Shown piece by piece: positions 35,270 through 45,312 of a stretch of DNA of 51,237 bases; position 1 is the first letter of the stretch, and each line of letters starts with the position of its first letter. This DNA is from Lachnospiraceae bacterium (lineage in GTDB: Bacteria > Bacillota_A > Clostridia > Lachnospirales > Lachnospiraceae): positions 1 to 51,237 of the forward strand of contig JAETQR010000030.1 of the NCBI GenBank assembly GCA_021770615.1, written 5' to 3'. Under the pieces are notes generated by a model. That model made no database searches, was not told the origin of the DNA, and saw nothing but the letters and a program-made list of their open reading frames with translations. A program made the translations under genes and the position numbers.

Positions 35270-35857
35270 ATGAAAGAACCTGTACAGCTGTGTTATTCAA
35301 TTTCAGAAGCAGCGAAACTGATGAATGTTGAGCCCCACGTACTGCGCTACTGGGAGGACGAGCTGGGTCTTAACATCACCCGCAATTCCATGGGACACCG
35401 CATATATACCGACGATGACCTGAAAACCTTTAAATCCATCCAACATTTAAAAGCAAACCACATTTCACTAAAGGATATCAAAAGCCAGCTCCCATCCGCA
35501 GCCCCCTCAGCGATTACCGCTGTCAATCCATCCGGGCACACAGATATAAAAAATTCCGGGAACATGAATAATGGCGATAAAATGACACAATTTAAGTCTA
35601 TACTTACAACTATCATAAAAGATGCCATGAGTGAAAATTCCAGAGAGCTCAGCGATAACATCAGTTCCAAGGTTTCTGACGACGTCCGCAAGGAAATTGA
35701 TTTTCTCGTGCGCCAGCGCGAAGAAGATGACGAAGCCCGTTTCAAAAAACTGGATGAGACCATTCGTACATTTCAAAAGGCCAGGCAGGAGGCTGCCATT
35801 ACAAAAGTGACTGAAAATAAAGGAAAGAAGAAGCGTTTTTTTAGCAAAAACAAGTAA
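35270..35857 (+). CDS. MerR family transcriptional regulator
   Basis: 195 aa. N-terminal MerR helix-turn-helix (about 5-75): YSISEAAKLMNVEPHVLRYW, then GHRIYTDDDLKTFKSIQHLK. After a flexible middle comes a long charged coiled coil (about 130-180) and a lysine-rich tail. The middle lacks the effector domains of classical metal or drug MerR proteins. This layout is close to RacA- or YfhP-like chromosomal proteins, but assignment is uncertain. Own promoter, no operon partner. Confidence 0.85.
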   Translation: MKEPVQLCYSISEAAKLMNVEPHVLRYWEDELGLNITRNSMGHRIYTDDDLKTFKSIQHLKANHISLKDIKSQLPSAAPSAITAVNPSGHTDIKNSGNMNNGDKMTQFKSILTTIIKDAMSENSRELSDNISSKVSDDVRKEIDFLVRQREEDDEARFKKLDETIRTFQKARQEAAITKVTENKGKKKRFFSKNK

Positions 35858-35887
35858 AAAATTCCTTTACTATTTTCCCTTTAGTAC

Positions 35888-35916
35888 TTGCATTCCCTTT
35901 ATGAAAATGTTATAAT
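35888..35916 (+). promoter_or_regulatory. Promoter of the small Ig-like secreted protein gene
   Basis: TTGCAT (35888-35893), 17-bp spacer, TATAAT (35911-35916). The same -35, -10 and spacing as the rpsF promoter suggest strong expression. Confidence 0.7.
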
Positions 35917-35989
35917 GTGTTCACGATATCGCTCTACATATTAGTGGATTTTCACGAAATATGGAAGCATAAAATTTAAAGGAGGAAGA

Positions 35990-36916
35990 ATGTTTATGTT
36001 CTCAAAATTTTCAAAGAAATTTGTTGCAGTAGCATTAGTTCTTGCAGTAGCATTTTCATGTGCATCTATTGCAGCTCCAGACGCTTCTGCTGCAAAGGCA
36101 AAATTGAACAAGAAGTCAATTAGCCTCACAGCTGGTGACAAATCTGTTACACTGACAGCTAGTGCTAAGGCTAAATGGGCAACAAGCAACAAAGCAGTTG
36201 CAGCAATCAAGGCAAGCGGTAAAAAATGTACCGTAACCGGTGTTGCAAAAGGTAGTGCTACGATCACAGCTACGATCGGAAAAGAAAAAGTTACATGTAA
36301 AGTAAAGGTTGCAGCTCCTAAATCCGGTAAAGTTATCTATGATCTTGCAAAAGAGACAGGATCTGATCCTTCAACCGGCGAGTCCTGGGCAGCACCATGT
36401 AAATCTCCTTACAGCGAATTCAAGTACAACGGATTCAGAATCTGGCTCTGCCGTGCTACTTTCTATGATCCGGCAAACGGCGGTGTTGATTACAGAGGAA
36501 AGAAGATCAATATTTCTATAACTGTTAAAAACTCCGGTAAGAATGATCTCGCTGAGCTTGGTTTCTGCTTCAACTACACAAGTCCGCAGACTTACCCATT
36601 TGCTTACCATGTAATCGATTCCAAGCTTCGTGCTTCGATCGCTAAGAAAGCAAAGAAATCCTGGAGTTTCAACAAGGTAAAGGCTGCTGAGAAAAAATAT
36701 GGCGGAAAGACAGTAGAAGGCAAGATTAAAAAAGGTAAGACATATACCTATAACTTCTCCTTCACAATTCCGAAAAACGCTATGAACGGAGACAAAGATC
36801 CGGATACAAACATCAACTATCCGATCATGTTCTACATCCCGAACCTGAAGGATAACTGCCCATATCAGAACGGTGATGAGATTACTGTCCTGAAAGCTAA
36901 ATTTACTTTAGCATAA
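35990..36916 (+). CDS. Secreted protein with Ig-like module, probably highly expressed
   Basis: 308 aa. Signal peptide 1-35 (ends DASA), Ig-like module about 36-107 (KLNKKSISLTAGDKSVTLT; CKVKV), then a beta-rich C-terminal domain about 110-308 with an unknown fold (YNGFRIWLCRATFYDPANGG; GFCFNYTSPQTYPFAYHV). It resembles extracellular ligand- or carbohydrate-binding beta-sandwiches, but I cannot name a family. Codons in the 5' part (GCA, GTT, ACA) are biased compared with neighbouring genes, and the promoter is strong, both hinting at high expression. Starts at 35990 or 35996 are both possible after GGAGG. The terminator at 36953 is matched. Confidence 0.8.
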   Translation: MFMFSKFSKKFVAVALVLAVAFSCASIAAPDASAAKAKLNKKSISLTAGDKSVTLTASAKAKWATSNKAVAAIKASGKKCTVTGVAKGSATITATIGKEKVTCKVKVAAPKSGKVIYDLAKETGSDPSTGESWAAPCKSPYSEFKYNGFRIWLCRATFYDPANGGVDYRGKKINISITVKNSGKNDLAELGFCFNYTSPQTYPFAYHVIDSKLRASIAKKAKKSWSFNKVKAAEKKYGGKTVEGKIKKGKTYTYNFSFTIPKNAMNGDKDPDTNINYPIMFYIPNLKDNCPYQNGDEITVLKAKFTLA

Positions 36917-36952
36917 TTTCATTTATTAACGAAAAAATTATTAGATTTTCTA

Positions 36953-36990
36953 AAAAGAAGAGCCACTTTCGAAAGGAAGTGGCTCTTCTT
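36953..36990. terminator. Terminator after the Ig-like protein gene
   Basis: AAGAAGAGCCACTT pairs with AAGTGGCTCTTCTT over 14 bp around an 8-nt loop, 38 nt past the stop. The arm ends TCTTCTT on the plus strand; on the minus strand a CTTCTTTTT run follows, so it may also act leftwards. Confidence 0.75.
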
Positions 36991-37083
36991 GCTGTAAAAC
37001 TCTGTGTATCATTCATTCTGCCGCCCCTTTTCCTCACAACACGATGAAACACATGTCGAGCTACGTTTACGTCAAAATAAGTA

Positions 37084-37191
37084 GGGAAATAGGAGACCAC
37101 AAGGGCTGATGAAATCAGTGAAAAACTTTTCGCAAGCTTGCTTGTGTTTGTTTTGAACGATTTCATCAGCCCTTGTGGCCTCCTATTTCCC
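37084..37191. repeat. 108-nt element with 33-bp inverted arms after dnaJ
   Basis: Arms 37084-37116 and 37159-37191 pair over 33 bp with one mismatch (core AAGGGCTGATGAAATC). The 42-nt loop (37117-37158) read on the minus strand is nearly the same as the rpsR terminator module: AAACAAACACAAGC, AAGCTTGCGAAAAGTTTTTC, then ACTGAT. It lies 46 nt past the dnaJ stop and is the only plausible terminator of the heat-shock operon, though it has no long T run. It fills the gap 36917-37236 together with the terminator at 36953. Confidence 0.9.
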
Positions 37192-37236
37192 TTCCTATTT
37201 TCATAAACTGCTAGCGCCTCTTATGCTTCTGAGAAG

Positions 37237-38340
37237 CTAACGTTTTTTATGCTTCTTGTTTTCCTTCTCACTAAAACTATCTTCCAACTGCTGCAACAGT
37301 TTTTTCTGCTCCTTCGTAACCGAAATTGGGACATCTACGACAATATCTACATAATGATTTCCCCGAAGTTTCTTATTTCTGAGCGAAGGAACACCTTTCC
37401 CCCTCAGTCTCACTCTGGTTCCTGTCTGGGTTCCGGGTTTTACCGTATAAGCGACCTCTCCATCAATCGTCTTTACTACGATTTCTCCACCAAGTACTGC
37501 TTTCGGATAAGATACTTTCACAGTCGAATAAATATCATAGTCATGTCTCTCAAATTCCGGATTCTGCTCAACAAAAACTTCAACGAGAAGATCTCCTCTT
37601 GCTCCTCCATTCGTTCCCGGCTCTCCCTTTCCTCTTATACGCACACTCTGTCCATGATCAATACCAGCCGGTATCGATACCTGTATCTTTTTACGGCTTG
37701 ATGTATATCCTGTTCCGTGACAGTCACTACACTTCTCTTTAATAACCTTACCTGTTCCATGACAATGAGGACATGTCGTTACATTTTGAACCATACCAAA
37801 TAAGGACTTCTGTGTTGTCACCACCTGGCCTTTTCCACCACAAGTACCACACGTCTCCGGCGATGTCCCTGGTTTTGCACCTGTTCCATGGCACGTCGCA
37901 CACTCGTCTTTGAGATTCAGGTCAAGTTCCTTTTCAACTCCAAAACATGCCTCCTCAAGCGTAATTTTTACCTGCGCCCGTAGATTTGCCCCGCGCGTCG
38001 GAGCATTCGGATCTCTTCTTCTTCCTCCTCCAAAAAAGTCTCCGAAGATATCCCCAAAGATATCTCCCATATCCATTCCTGAAAAATCAAATCCACCGGC
38101 TCCGCCGCCATTCTCAAACGCAGCATGCCCAAACTGATCATATTGCCTTCTTTTATCGGCATCGCTCAACACTGCATAAGCCTCCGAAGCCTCTTTAAAT
38201 CTGGCCTCTGCCTCCTTATCTCCCGGATTTGTGTCTGGATGATACTTTTTTGCAAGCTTTCGGTATGCACTTTTTAATGCAGAATCATCTGCATTGCGAT
38301 CTACTCCTAGTACCTCATAATAATCACGCTTATCAGCCAT
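37237..38340 (-). CDS. dnaJ: Chaperone DnaJ
   Basis: 367 aa. J domain 1-70 with the HPD motif (KYHPDTNP), a Gly/Phe-rich stretch ([20 protein letters not shown]), four CXXCXGXG zinc repeats ([32 protein letters not shown]) and the C-terminal substrate-binding domains. It stimulates the DnaK ATPase. Last gene of hrcA-grpE-dnaK-dnaJ, separated from dnaK by 111 nt that hold a 13-bp hairpin. Confidence 0.97.
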   Translation of the reverse strand: MADKRDYYEVLGVDRNADDSALKSAYRKLAKKYHPDTNPGDKEAEARFKEASEAYAVLSDADKRRQYDQFGHAAFENGGGAGGFDFSGMDMGDIFGDIFGDFFGGGRRRDPNAPTRGANLRAQVKITLEEACFGVEKELDLNLKDECATCHGTGAKPGTSPETCGTCGGKGQVVTTQKSLFGMVQNVTTCPHCHGTGKVIKEKCSDCHGTGYTSSRKKIQVSIPAGIDHGQSVRIRGKGEPGTNGGARGDLLVEVFVEQNPEFERHDYDIYSTVKVSYPKAVLGGEIVVKTIDGEVAYTVKPGTQTGTRVRLRGKGVPSLRNKKLRGNHYVDIVVDVPISVTKEQKKLLQQLEDSFSEKENKKHKKR

Positions 38341-38379
38341 TTTCCTTCCTCCTCAATAAACGAACCTTAACGAAACCTT

Positions 38380-38408
38380 GACTCGTACCATACAGTATGG
38401 TACGAGTC
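38380..38408 (-). promoter_or_regulatory. Hairpin between dnaK and dnaJ
   Basis: GACTCGTACCATA (38380-38392) pairs perfectly with TATGGTACGAGTC (38396-38408) around a three-nt loop. No T run. It may stop RNase or slow polymerase and lower dnaJ expression relative to dnaK. Confidence 0.75.
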
Positions 38409-38451
38409 CCGGATCACTAACTTATTTCACTACGTTTTCTCGTTCTCTCTT

Positions 38452-40359
<1,908 letters not shown>

Positions 40360-40382
40360 TTATAAAAATGGAATGTTAAATA

Positions 40383-41024
40383 TTAGTTGACCACCTTGAC
40401 CATACTATGTCTCACAACACTGTCTTTATACATATAGCCTTTCTGGAATTCCTCCGACACAGTATTTGCTTCCATCGAATCATCTTCATCATGCATGACT
40501 GCATTATGCAGATTCGGATCAAACTCTTTTCCTACTGCCTCGATCGGGACGACCCCAATTTCCTCTAATGCTGTTGAAAACTGCTTATAAACAGCCTCCA
40601 TTCCCTTCACAAAAGCATTTTCCTTCTCTTCCTCAGATACAGCATCCAGTCCTCTTTCAAAATTGTCAATTACAGGAAGTATCTTCTCAACTACTGACTT
40701 CGCTCCGATTTCAAACATCGCCGTTTTCTCTTTTTCCGACCGGTTTCTGAAATTTTCAAACTCTGCCATATTCCTAAGAAGACGGTCATTCAGTTCTTCT
40801 ATTTTTTCATCCTTTTTATCTTTTTTACGTTTCTTTTTCTCCCTGCCGGAAGTCTTTGCACCGGTGTCTTTATCAGAAACCGAATCCTTTTCTTCATCTG
40901 AAACAGTATCTCCTGCTTCTTCGGCAGAACCAGTATCTTCTTCCTCCCTGGCCGGAGTTTCTTCTGGTTCGTTCTCTTTTTTTTCTACCTCATCTTCCAT
41001 CTGTTCATTCAATTCCTCTGACAC
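40383..41024 (-). CDS. grpE: Nucleotide exchange factor GrpE
   Basis: 213 aa. An acidic/basic disordered N terminus (~75 residues), then the GrpE coiled coil (LNDRLLRNMAEFENFRNRSEKEK) and the beta domain (FDPNLHNAVMHDEDDSMEANTVSEEFQKGYMYKD). It releases ADP from DnaK. The start is GTG, with AGGTGG 8 nt upstream. Second gene of the heat-shock operon. Confidence 0.96.
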   Translation of the reverse strand: MSEELNEQMEDEVEKKENEPEETPAREEEDTGSAEEAGDTVSDEEKDSVSDKDTGAKTSGREKKKRKKDKKDEKIEELNDRLLRNMAEFENFRNRSEKEKTAMFEIGAKSVVEKILPVIDNFERGLDAVSEEEKENAFVKGMEAVYKQFSTALEEIGVVPIEAVGKEFDPNLHNAVMHDEDDSMEANTVSEEFQKGYMYKDSVVRHSMVKVVN

Positions 41025-41062
41025 GTCTTAAACCACCTTTCCTGTCTAACCTTTACTCTCTA

Positions 41063-42091
41063 TCATTCCTTAGACTTAAAAATATCATCCAACTGCTGCA
41101 TGCAGTTCTCCAGCGTTCCTACAACTTTTTCATAATCCATGCGCTTGGGACCAACGATTCCGATTTTTCCATATACACCCTCTCTGATCTTGTAAGTGGC
41201 TGTCACTACCGAACAGTTCTTCATGGCTTCTACCGGTGACTCATCGCCAATATATACCTGGATTCCATGCTCCTCCGGATCAGACTCATCATTGACCCAT
41301 GCCTCCAGACGCTGCTTTTCTTCAAACGTCGTCAAAAGCTCTGCCATCTTCTCTTTGTCACTTAGCTCCGGGTACTTGAGAATATTCGTAGCACCCGATG
41401 TGTAAATCTCAGAAGCCTCCTCATCACTCATCGCCTCACCGATACAATCAAGTATGCTCGATGCAAGCTCTCCATACTCCCCGGCTTTCTCTTTTATATC
41501 CTGTATGATCGCCATATTGATTTCAGTGACATCTAAGCCATTCAGCGCCGCATTGATGATAAAATTCAACTGGGATACGATATTATCGTCAATGGGTACA
41601 GCCAGATTTATGAATTTATTATTCACATGATTATTATCCAAAACCACGATCACAAGGAGCTGAATATCTGAAATCTTATTGAGCTGGATAAATTTGATCT
41701 TCTGGTGCTCATATTTCGGCTTTGAGACCATCGTCGTATAATTGGTATTCTCAGCTAAAAGTTTAGCTACCTGCTTTAACAACAGATCGATCTTATCTGC
41801 TTTTTCAATCAGGACACCTTTCATATCGTCCACTTCTTTTTCCTTGTTTTTAAGGACGGTATCGACATAAAGCCGATATGCACGGTCCGAGGGAATCCGG
41901 CCTGCCGAAGTATGAGGCTGGACGATATATCCCATTTCCTCCAGATCTGCCATCTCATTTCGTATCGTAGCTGAACTTAGATTCAGATCGGTATACTTGG
42001 AAACAGTACGCGAGCCAACCGGCTCCCCGCTCTCCATATAATTATGAATGATCGCCTCAAGAATTTTCTGCTTTCGTTCATCAAGCTCCAT
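41063..42091 (-). CDS. hrcA: Heat-inducible transcription repressor HrcA
   Basis: 342 aa from the ATG at 42091. N-terminal winged helix (MELDERKQKILEAIIHNYME; GSRTVSKYTDLNLSSATIRNEMADLEEMGYI), GAF-like centre and insert domain. It binds CIRCE as a dimer and needs GroEL for full activity. The longer frame to 42124 runs through the CIRCE and has no ribosome binding site, so it is rejected. First gene of the operon. Confidence 0.96.
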   Translation of the reverse strand: MELDERKQKILEAIIHNYMESGEPVGSRTVSKYTDLNLSSATIRNEMADLEEMGYIVQPHTSAGRIPSDRAYRLYVDTVLKNKEKEVDDMKGVLIEKADKIDLLLKQVAKLLAENTNYTTMVSKPKYEHQKIKFIQLNKISDIQLLVIVVLDNNHVNNKFINLAVPIDDNIVSQLNFIINAALNGLDVTEINMAIIQDIKEKAGEYGELASSILDCIGEAMSDEEASEIYTSGATNILKYPELSDKEKMAELLTTFEEKQRLEAWVNDESDPEEHGIQVYIGDESPVEAMKNCSVVTATYKIREGVYGKIGIVGPKRMDYEKVVGTLENCMQQLDDIFKSKE

Positions 42092-42107
42092 CGTATCACT
42101 TCCTTTG

Positions 42108-42134
42108 TTAGCACTCAGCAACATCGAGTGCTAA
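42108..42134. promoter_or_regulatory. CIRCE operator
   Basis: TTAGCACTC (42108-42116), 9-nt spacer, GAGTGCTAA (42126-42134): a perfect match to CIRCE, just downstream of the hrcA promoter and overlapping the 5' leader. HrcA binding here represses the whole operon. Confidence 0.98.
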
Positions 42135-42149
42135 TCATTGACTAAATTA

Positions 42150-42178
42150 AAGATAACACCCTTGAATCAGTTTGTCAA
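42150..42178 (-). promoter_or_regulatory. Promoter of hrcA-grpE-dnaK-dnaJ
   Basis: Minus strand TTGACA (42173-42178), 17-bp spacer, TATCTT (42150-42155), placing the start of transcription just before or within the CIRCE. Confidence 0.85.
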
Positions 42179-42241
42179 GAGTGTTTTTCATTTATTTGCC
42201 ATTTAATTGTAATTCTGTTATGTAAATTTAACTGTAAAAGC

Positions 42242-42291
42242 CAGATGGCAAAATGGTATTGAGCAGGTGCGCAACACCATTTTGCCATCTG
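42242..42291 (-). terminator. Hairpin after the cvpA-like gene
   Basis: CAGATGGCAAAATGGT (42242-42257) and ACCATTTTGCCATCTG (42276-42291) pair over 16 bp, 22 nt past the cvpA-like stop. The minus-strand tail is GCTTTTAC, a weak T run. It separates the membrane-protein group from the heat-shock promoter. Confidence 0.75.
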
Positions 42292-42312
42292 ACTTCCACA
42301 GAAATCCGCCTC

Positions 42313-42816
42313 CTACAACACCGGGAAATCAAATCTTTTAAAAATCATCAAAATCGGATTGCAGTTCTGGAACCACATAACTACATCATTTTCTCTTGCA
42401 GATTTCACAATTCCCATACACCATTCATAATCCTGAAAGGCACCAAGTATCGCAAGTACGGACCAGGCCACGAAAAATCCTGAAATAATGCCAAACACTG
42501 CGCCCCCCAGTTTATTGAGCCCGCTCACGATCGGAATATCATTTACAATTCCCAGCACTTTTCCTATAAGATTAAATATGATGAGCGAGATGGCCAGAGC
42601 CACAAGATATCCGACTCCCTCTCTCGCCACAAGCGTCTCTGGCATTTTCCTCGCTATCACCGGCGCCATTCCGATCGATGCCGCTACGATGATGATATAT
42701 TTTACCATACTGTACAAACTAAAGATCAATCCACGGTTAGATCCGATCAGTATACAGCAAAGCATAACCGCGAGTAGCAATACCTCCAATATTTCTCCTT
42801 GATGTCCCTCGAGCAT
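42313..42816 (-). CDS. CvpA family membrane protein
   Basis: 167 aa, about four membrane segments. Matches the CvpA (colicin V production) family by SNRGLIFSLYSMVKYIIIV near the N terminus and GLNKLGGAVFGIISGFFVAWS in the third segment. CvpA-type proteins affect envelope processes, but their molecular role is unknown. Start: ATG 42816 with GGAGG 7 nt upstream; the ATG at 42822 and the upstream start at 42843 have poor spacing. Last gene of the trio with the DUF5711-like and MPN-like genes (52 nt after the former). Confidence 0.8.
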   Translation of the reverse strand: MLEGHQGEILEVLLLAVMLCCILIGSNRGLIFSLYSMVKYIIIVAASIGMAPVIARKMPETLVAREGVGYLVALAISLIIFNLIGKVLGIVNDIPIVSGLNKLGGAVFGIISGFFVAWSVLAILGAFQDYEWCMGIVKSARENDVVMWFQNCNPILMIFKRFDFPVL

Positions 42817-42868
42817 AAGCATTCCTCCTATTATATTGTACATATTTTAAATTTACATTTGTCTTTGC

Positions 42869-44050
42869 TCAGCCGGATAATTTTACCAGCTGTATCGAAG
42901 CCTTATCCACATAATAATACTGGTTATCCTTTGGAGCCGGGAAAAAGTAATCATAATTTTTTCCAAAATCAAAAGAAAATTTCTCTCTTCCATTCTTTCT
43001 CAATATATGACAGGTCTGTTCATCCGTGAATAATATCTCCTGACCGGCCATCATAACATCCGAGTATTCATAATGGAACTCTCTTGCCATTTCTTCCTTT
43101 CCCCGAAAATTAAACAGGTGAGCCTCCTGATCTTCTGTGCTACCGGCTTTTCCGGTAATAACTAATATATTTTCCTCATCATGACAGACACTTTTTATTT
43201 CTTTATCAAATGTTTTTTCAAAAACTGATTCCGGTTTCTTCATATTAGAAAACAGAGAAAAACCATTTTCACCAAAAACAGCTACTTCATCCTCCGCTAC
43301 AAAATCAATGCCGGAGATCATATTCTGTTCAAAAGATTTTCCACCGACCAGAGTATTCTGATCCTGTCCCACCTCGGTAAAATTGTAAAAACATACTTTA
43401 TTCTCCATCCCGCCATTAGCGACAAGCATATAGGCGATCACAAGACTGTTTCCATCCGGAGAAATATCAAAATCAAGCGGATAGCCGTCATCGACGACAT
43501 TTGTCGGAATTTCCACCTCCAGCTGTTCCACCGTATTATAAGGATCATATATATTAACGATGTCTGAGTCCTCATCATGCACAAGGACAGCAACCTTTCC
43601 ATTCGCCGAGACCTTTGCCCGCCCGATCGGAAGAAGCGTCTCCATGTCCGTTCCCTGATCCTCCCCATTGTATACGTGGAAGCTCTTTGCGCCAATGTCC
43701 GCTGCCACCACATAACTTCCACATGTATCTACCGCCGGTTTTTCCATCTCATAGCCGCCATTCCACATAGCCTCTCCTGTTCCATCCACACAGGATATCC
43801 CATCTCTGCTATATTTAAGCAGCCTGTCCTGAAAGGGCAGATATATAACACTATTACTGTCAGTCCGGGCCACTTCACTTACTACATCATATCCAGAAAA
43901 AGAACGGTTCATATAGTACCAGGCAAATATTACGATAGCTGCAATGCCAACCAAAACACCAACTCCGACTGAACAAAGCAAAATGATCTGTCTGCGCCTG
44001 CTTTTGCTCTTCTTCCCATCCCCGGAAACATGTTCCATAAAATCATCCAT
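42869..44050 (-). CDS. DUF5711-like membrane-anchored propeller protein
   Basis: 393 aa. Basic N terminus (GKKSKSRRRQ), one membrane helix about 21-45, then ~350 residues of repeating beta-strands with aromatic/acidic blade-like motifs (SRDGISCVDGTGEAMWNGGY; DISPDGNSLVIAYMLVANGG; HLFNFRGKEEMAREFHYEY), consistent with an extracellular seven- or eight-bladed beta-propeller. It matches the layout of DUF5711. GGGGGG lies 10 nt before ATG. It is flanked by the MPN-like and CvpA-like genes on the same strand. Function unknown; a sensor or scaffold outside the membrane is the natural guess. Confidence 0.75.
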   Translation of the reverse strand: MDDFMEHVSGDGKKSKSRRRQIILLCSVGVGVLVGIAAIVIFAWYYMNRSFSGYDVVSEVARTDSNSVIYLPFQDRLLKYSRDGISCVDGTGEAMWNGGYEMEKPAVDTCGSYVVAADIGAKSFHVYNGEDQGTDMETLLPIGRAKVSANGKVAVLVHDEDSDIVNIYDPYNTVEQLEVEIPTNVVDDGYPLDFDISPDGNSLVIAYMLVANGGMENKVCFYNFTEVGQDQNTLVGGKSFEQNMISGIDFVAEDEVAVFGENGFSLFSNMKKPESVFEKTFDKEIKSVCHDEENILVITGKAGSTEDQEAHLFNFRGKEEMAREFHYEYSDVMMAGQEILFTDEQTCHILRKNGREKFSFDFGKNYDYFFPAPKDNQYYYVDKASIQLVKLSG

Positions 44051-44155
44051 CTGACAGTTTCCCCCCGTTTCAGATATACAATCTTTTATCTACACGTCAG
44101 TATATCATAAGGACGCACACTTTTCAAATAGATTCTTTGTCTCTAAATCAATGCT

Positions 44156-45085
44156 CTAATTAACACCACCTCCTGAGACCGTATCCGCCGGCAATGCCAC
44201 AGCCTCCACCGGAGCAGGGCTCACCGCCCCGCCGCTTGCCGGATCTGCACTGACAGATGTCCCGCTTACTACTCCGCCACCTATCGTCTCCACAGTGGTC
44301 TTGTCCTCTTTTTTACCCATGATCGCTGTCTGAAGTCCCGCCATCTGATTCTTCAGTTCCGCAAGACCATTTCGGTTCGCCACCGCCACCATCCCGAGCA
44401 CAAGCCCCAATATAACAACAAGGCTTGCCAGCGCATAACTCCATTTTCCTTCTGTATCCTTTGCTTTCTTTTTTTCTTCATTTTCCCGGATCACGCCCCG
44501 GATATTCCTCAGCACACGGTCATCTTCCTGTTCCACGATATGTACAAAACGATTGGCCTCTTCCATCATATAACGGCGCATTTCCGGATTTTTTTCATAA
44601 TAAATATAATATCCCCTCTGCTTTGCAAAATCCCCGTTTTCATACAAATAAAAGTCATCCTCACCACCCTTTTCTTCATATATGTATAAGAGCCTGTCCC
44701 CCTCCGAAAAATTTCTCCTATGTATTTCCAAAAGCCTGTCCTCTTTGCCACTGCTTCCATTCCTGCCTGTATAATACCATCCCACCACATCCAGATCCGT
44801 AAAATTCTCTTTGATCTCTGTATAAATATCCGTCCACATCTCCTGGGAGAATGTGTCGCTGTTCCTCATATGAAAATCTTTTATAGAGACCATTCCCGAT
44901 ACAAGAAATACCTTTTCCCTGGCATGGTAAAACCGGTGTCCAAGAAGCACTCCACCCTGCTCTGCCTCATTTCTTTCCTTTGAAAGCCTTCTGGCGAACG
45001 ATGTCACATAATCCTCTACATAAATCTTTGTCCTTCCTGTTATATCCCCTATCTGCCGTACACTTTTTGGTGCTTTCCAATCCAT
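44156..45085 (-). CDS. Membrane-anchored protein with a degenerate MPN (Rpn8-like) domain
   Basis: 309 aa. Residues about 18-180 have the MPN/JAMM layout: a first helix (YVEDYVTSFARRL), the strand EAEQGGVLLGHRFYH, a helix with FSQEMWTDIYTEI, then DLDVVGWYYTG (98-107) and the strand RLLYIYEE. The catalytic JAMM motif H-x-H-x7-S-x2-D is absent: the first His is Tyr105 and the second is Gly107, as in inactive MPN- proteins such as Rpn8 or eIF3h. One membrane helix follows (about 216-236), then a short coiled coil and a Gly/Ser/Val/Pro-rich outer tail. GGAGGT lies 6 nt before ATG. First gene of a trio with the propeller and CvpA-like proteins. The MPN assignment rests on motif reading only. Confidence 0.65.
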   Translation of the reverse strand: MDWKAPKSVRQIGDITGRTKIYVEDYVTSFARRLSKERNEAEQGGVLLGHRFYHAREKVFLVSGMVSIKDFHMRNSDTFSQEMWTDIYTEIKENFTDLDVVGWYYTGRNGSSGKEDRLLEIHRRNFSEGDRLLYIYEEKGGEDDFYLYENGDFAKQRGYYIYYEKNPEMRRYMMEEANRFVHIVEQEDDRVLRNIRGVIRENEEKKKAKDTEGKWSYALASLVVILGLVLGMVAVANRNGLAELKNQMAGLQTAIMGKKEDKTTVETIGGGVVSGTSVSADPASGGAVSPAPVEAVALPADTVSGGGVN

Positions 45086-45312
45086 GATCTACCTCCATCT
45101 GCGCACACTTTTTGTGCCTGTTTTTCATACCCCCGTGTACGGAATTTACCGAGGGTGTTTCCATTATAAATCACCAAAAAGAAATATTTTGTCAGTTTCT
45201 GAAACATCTTTCAAAATTTTTATATTTTGTGAGTAATTTTTGTGTATCTGCCAATACTTTTCTTATACACAGTAAGCCTGATAAATCATAGGGCCAGAAA
45301 GGGAGTACCGGA

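Noticed and set aside
36903..37166. Minus-strand 87-aa frame between the Ig-like gene and dnaJ
   Set aside because: It runs through a terminator and a long inverted repeat, has no ribosome binding site and no family likeness.
44425..44802. Plus-strand 125-aa frame opposite the MPN-like gene
   Set aside because: Composition follows the antisense of the real gene; no start signal.
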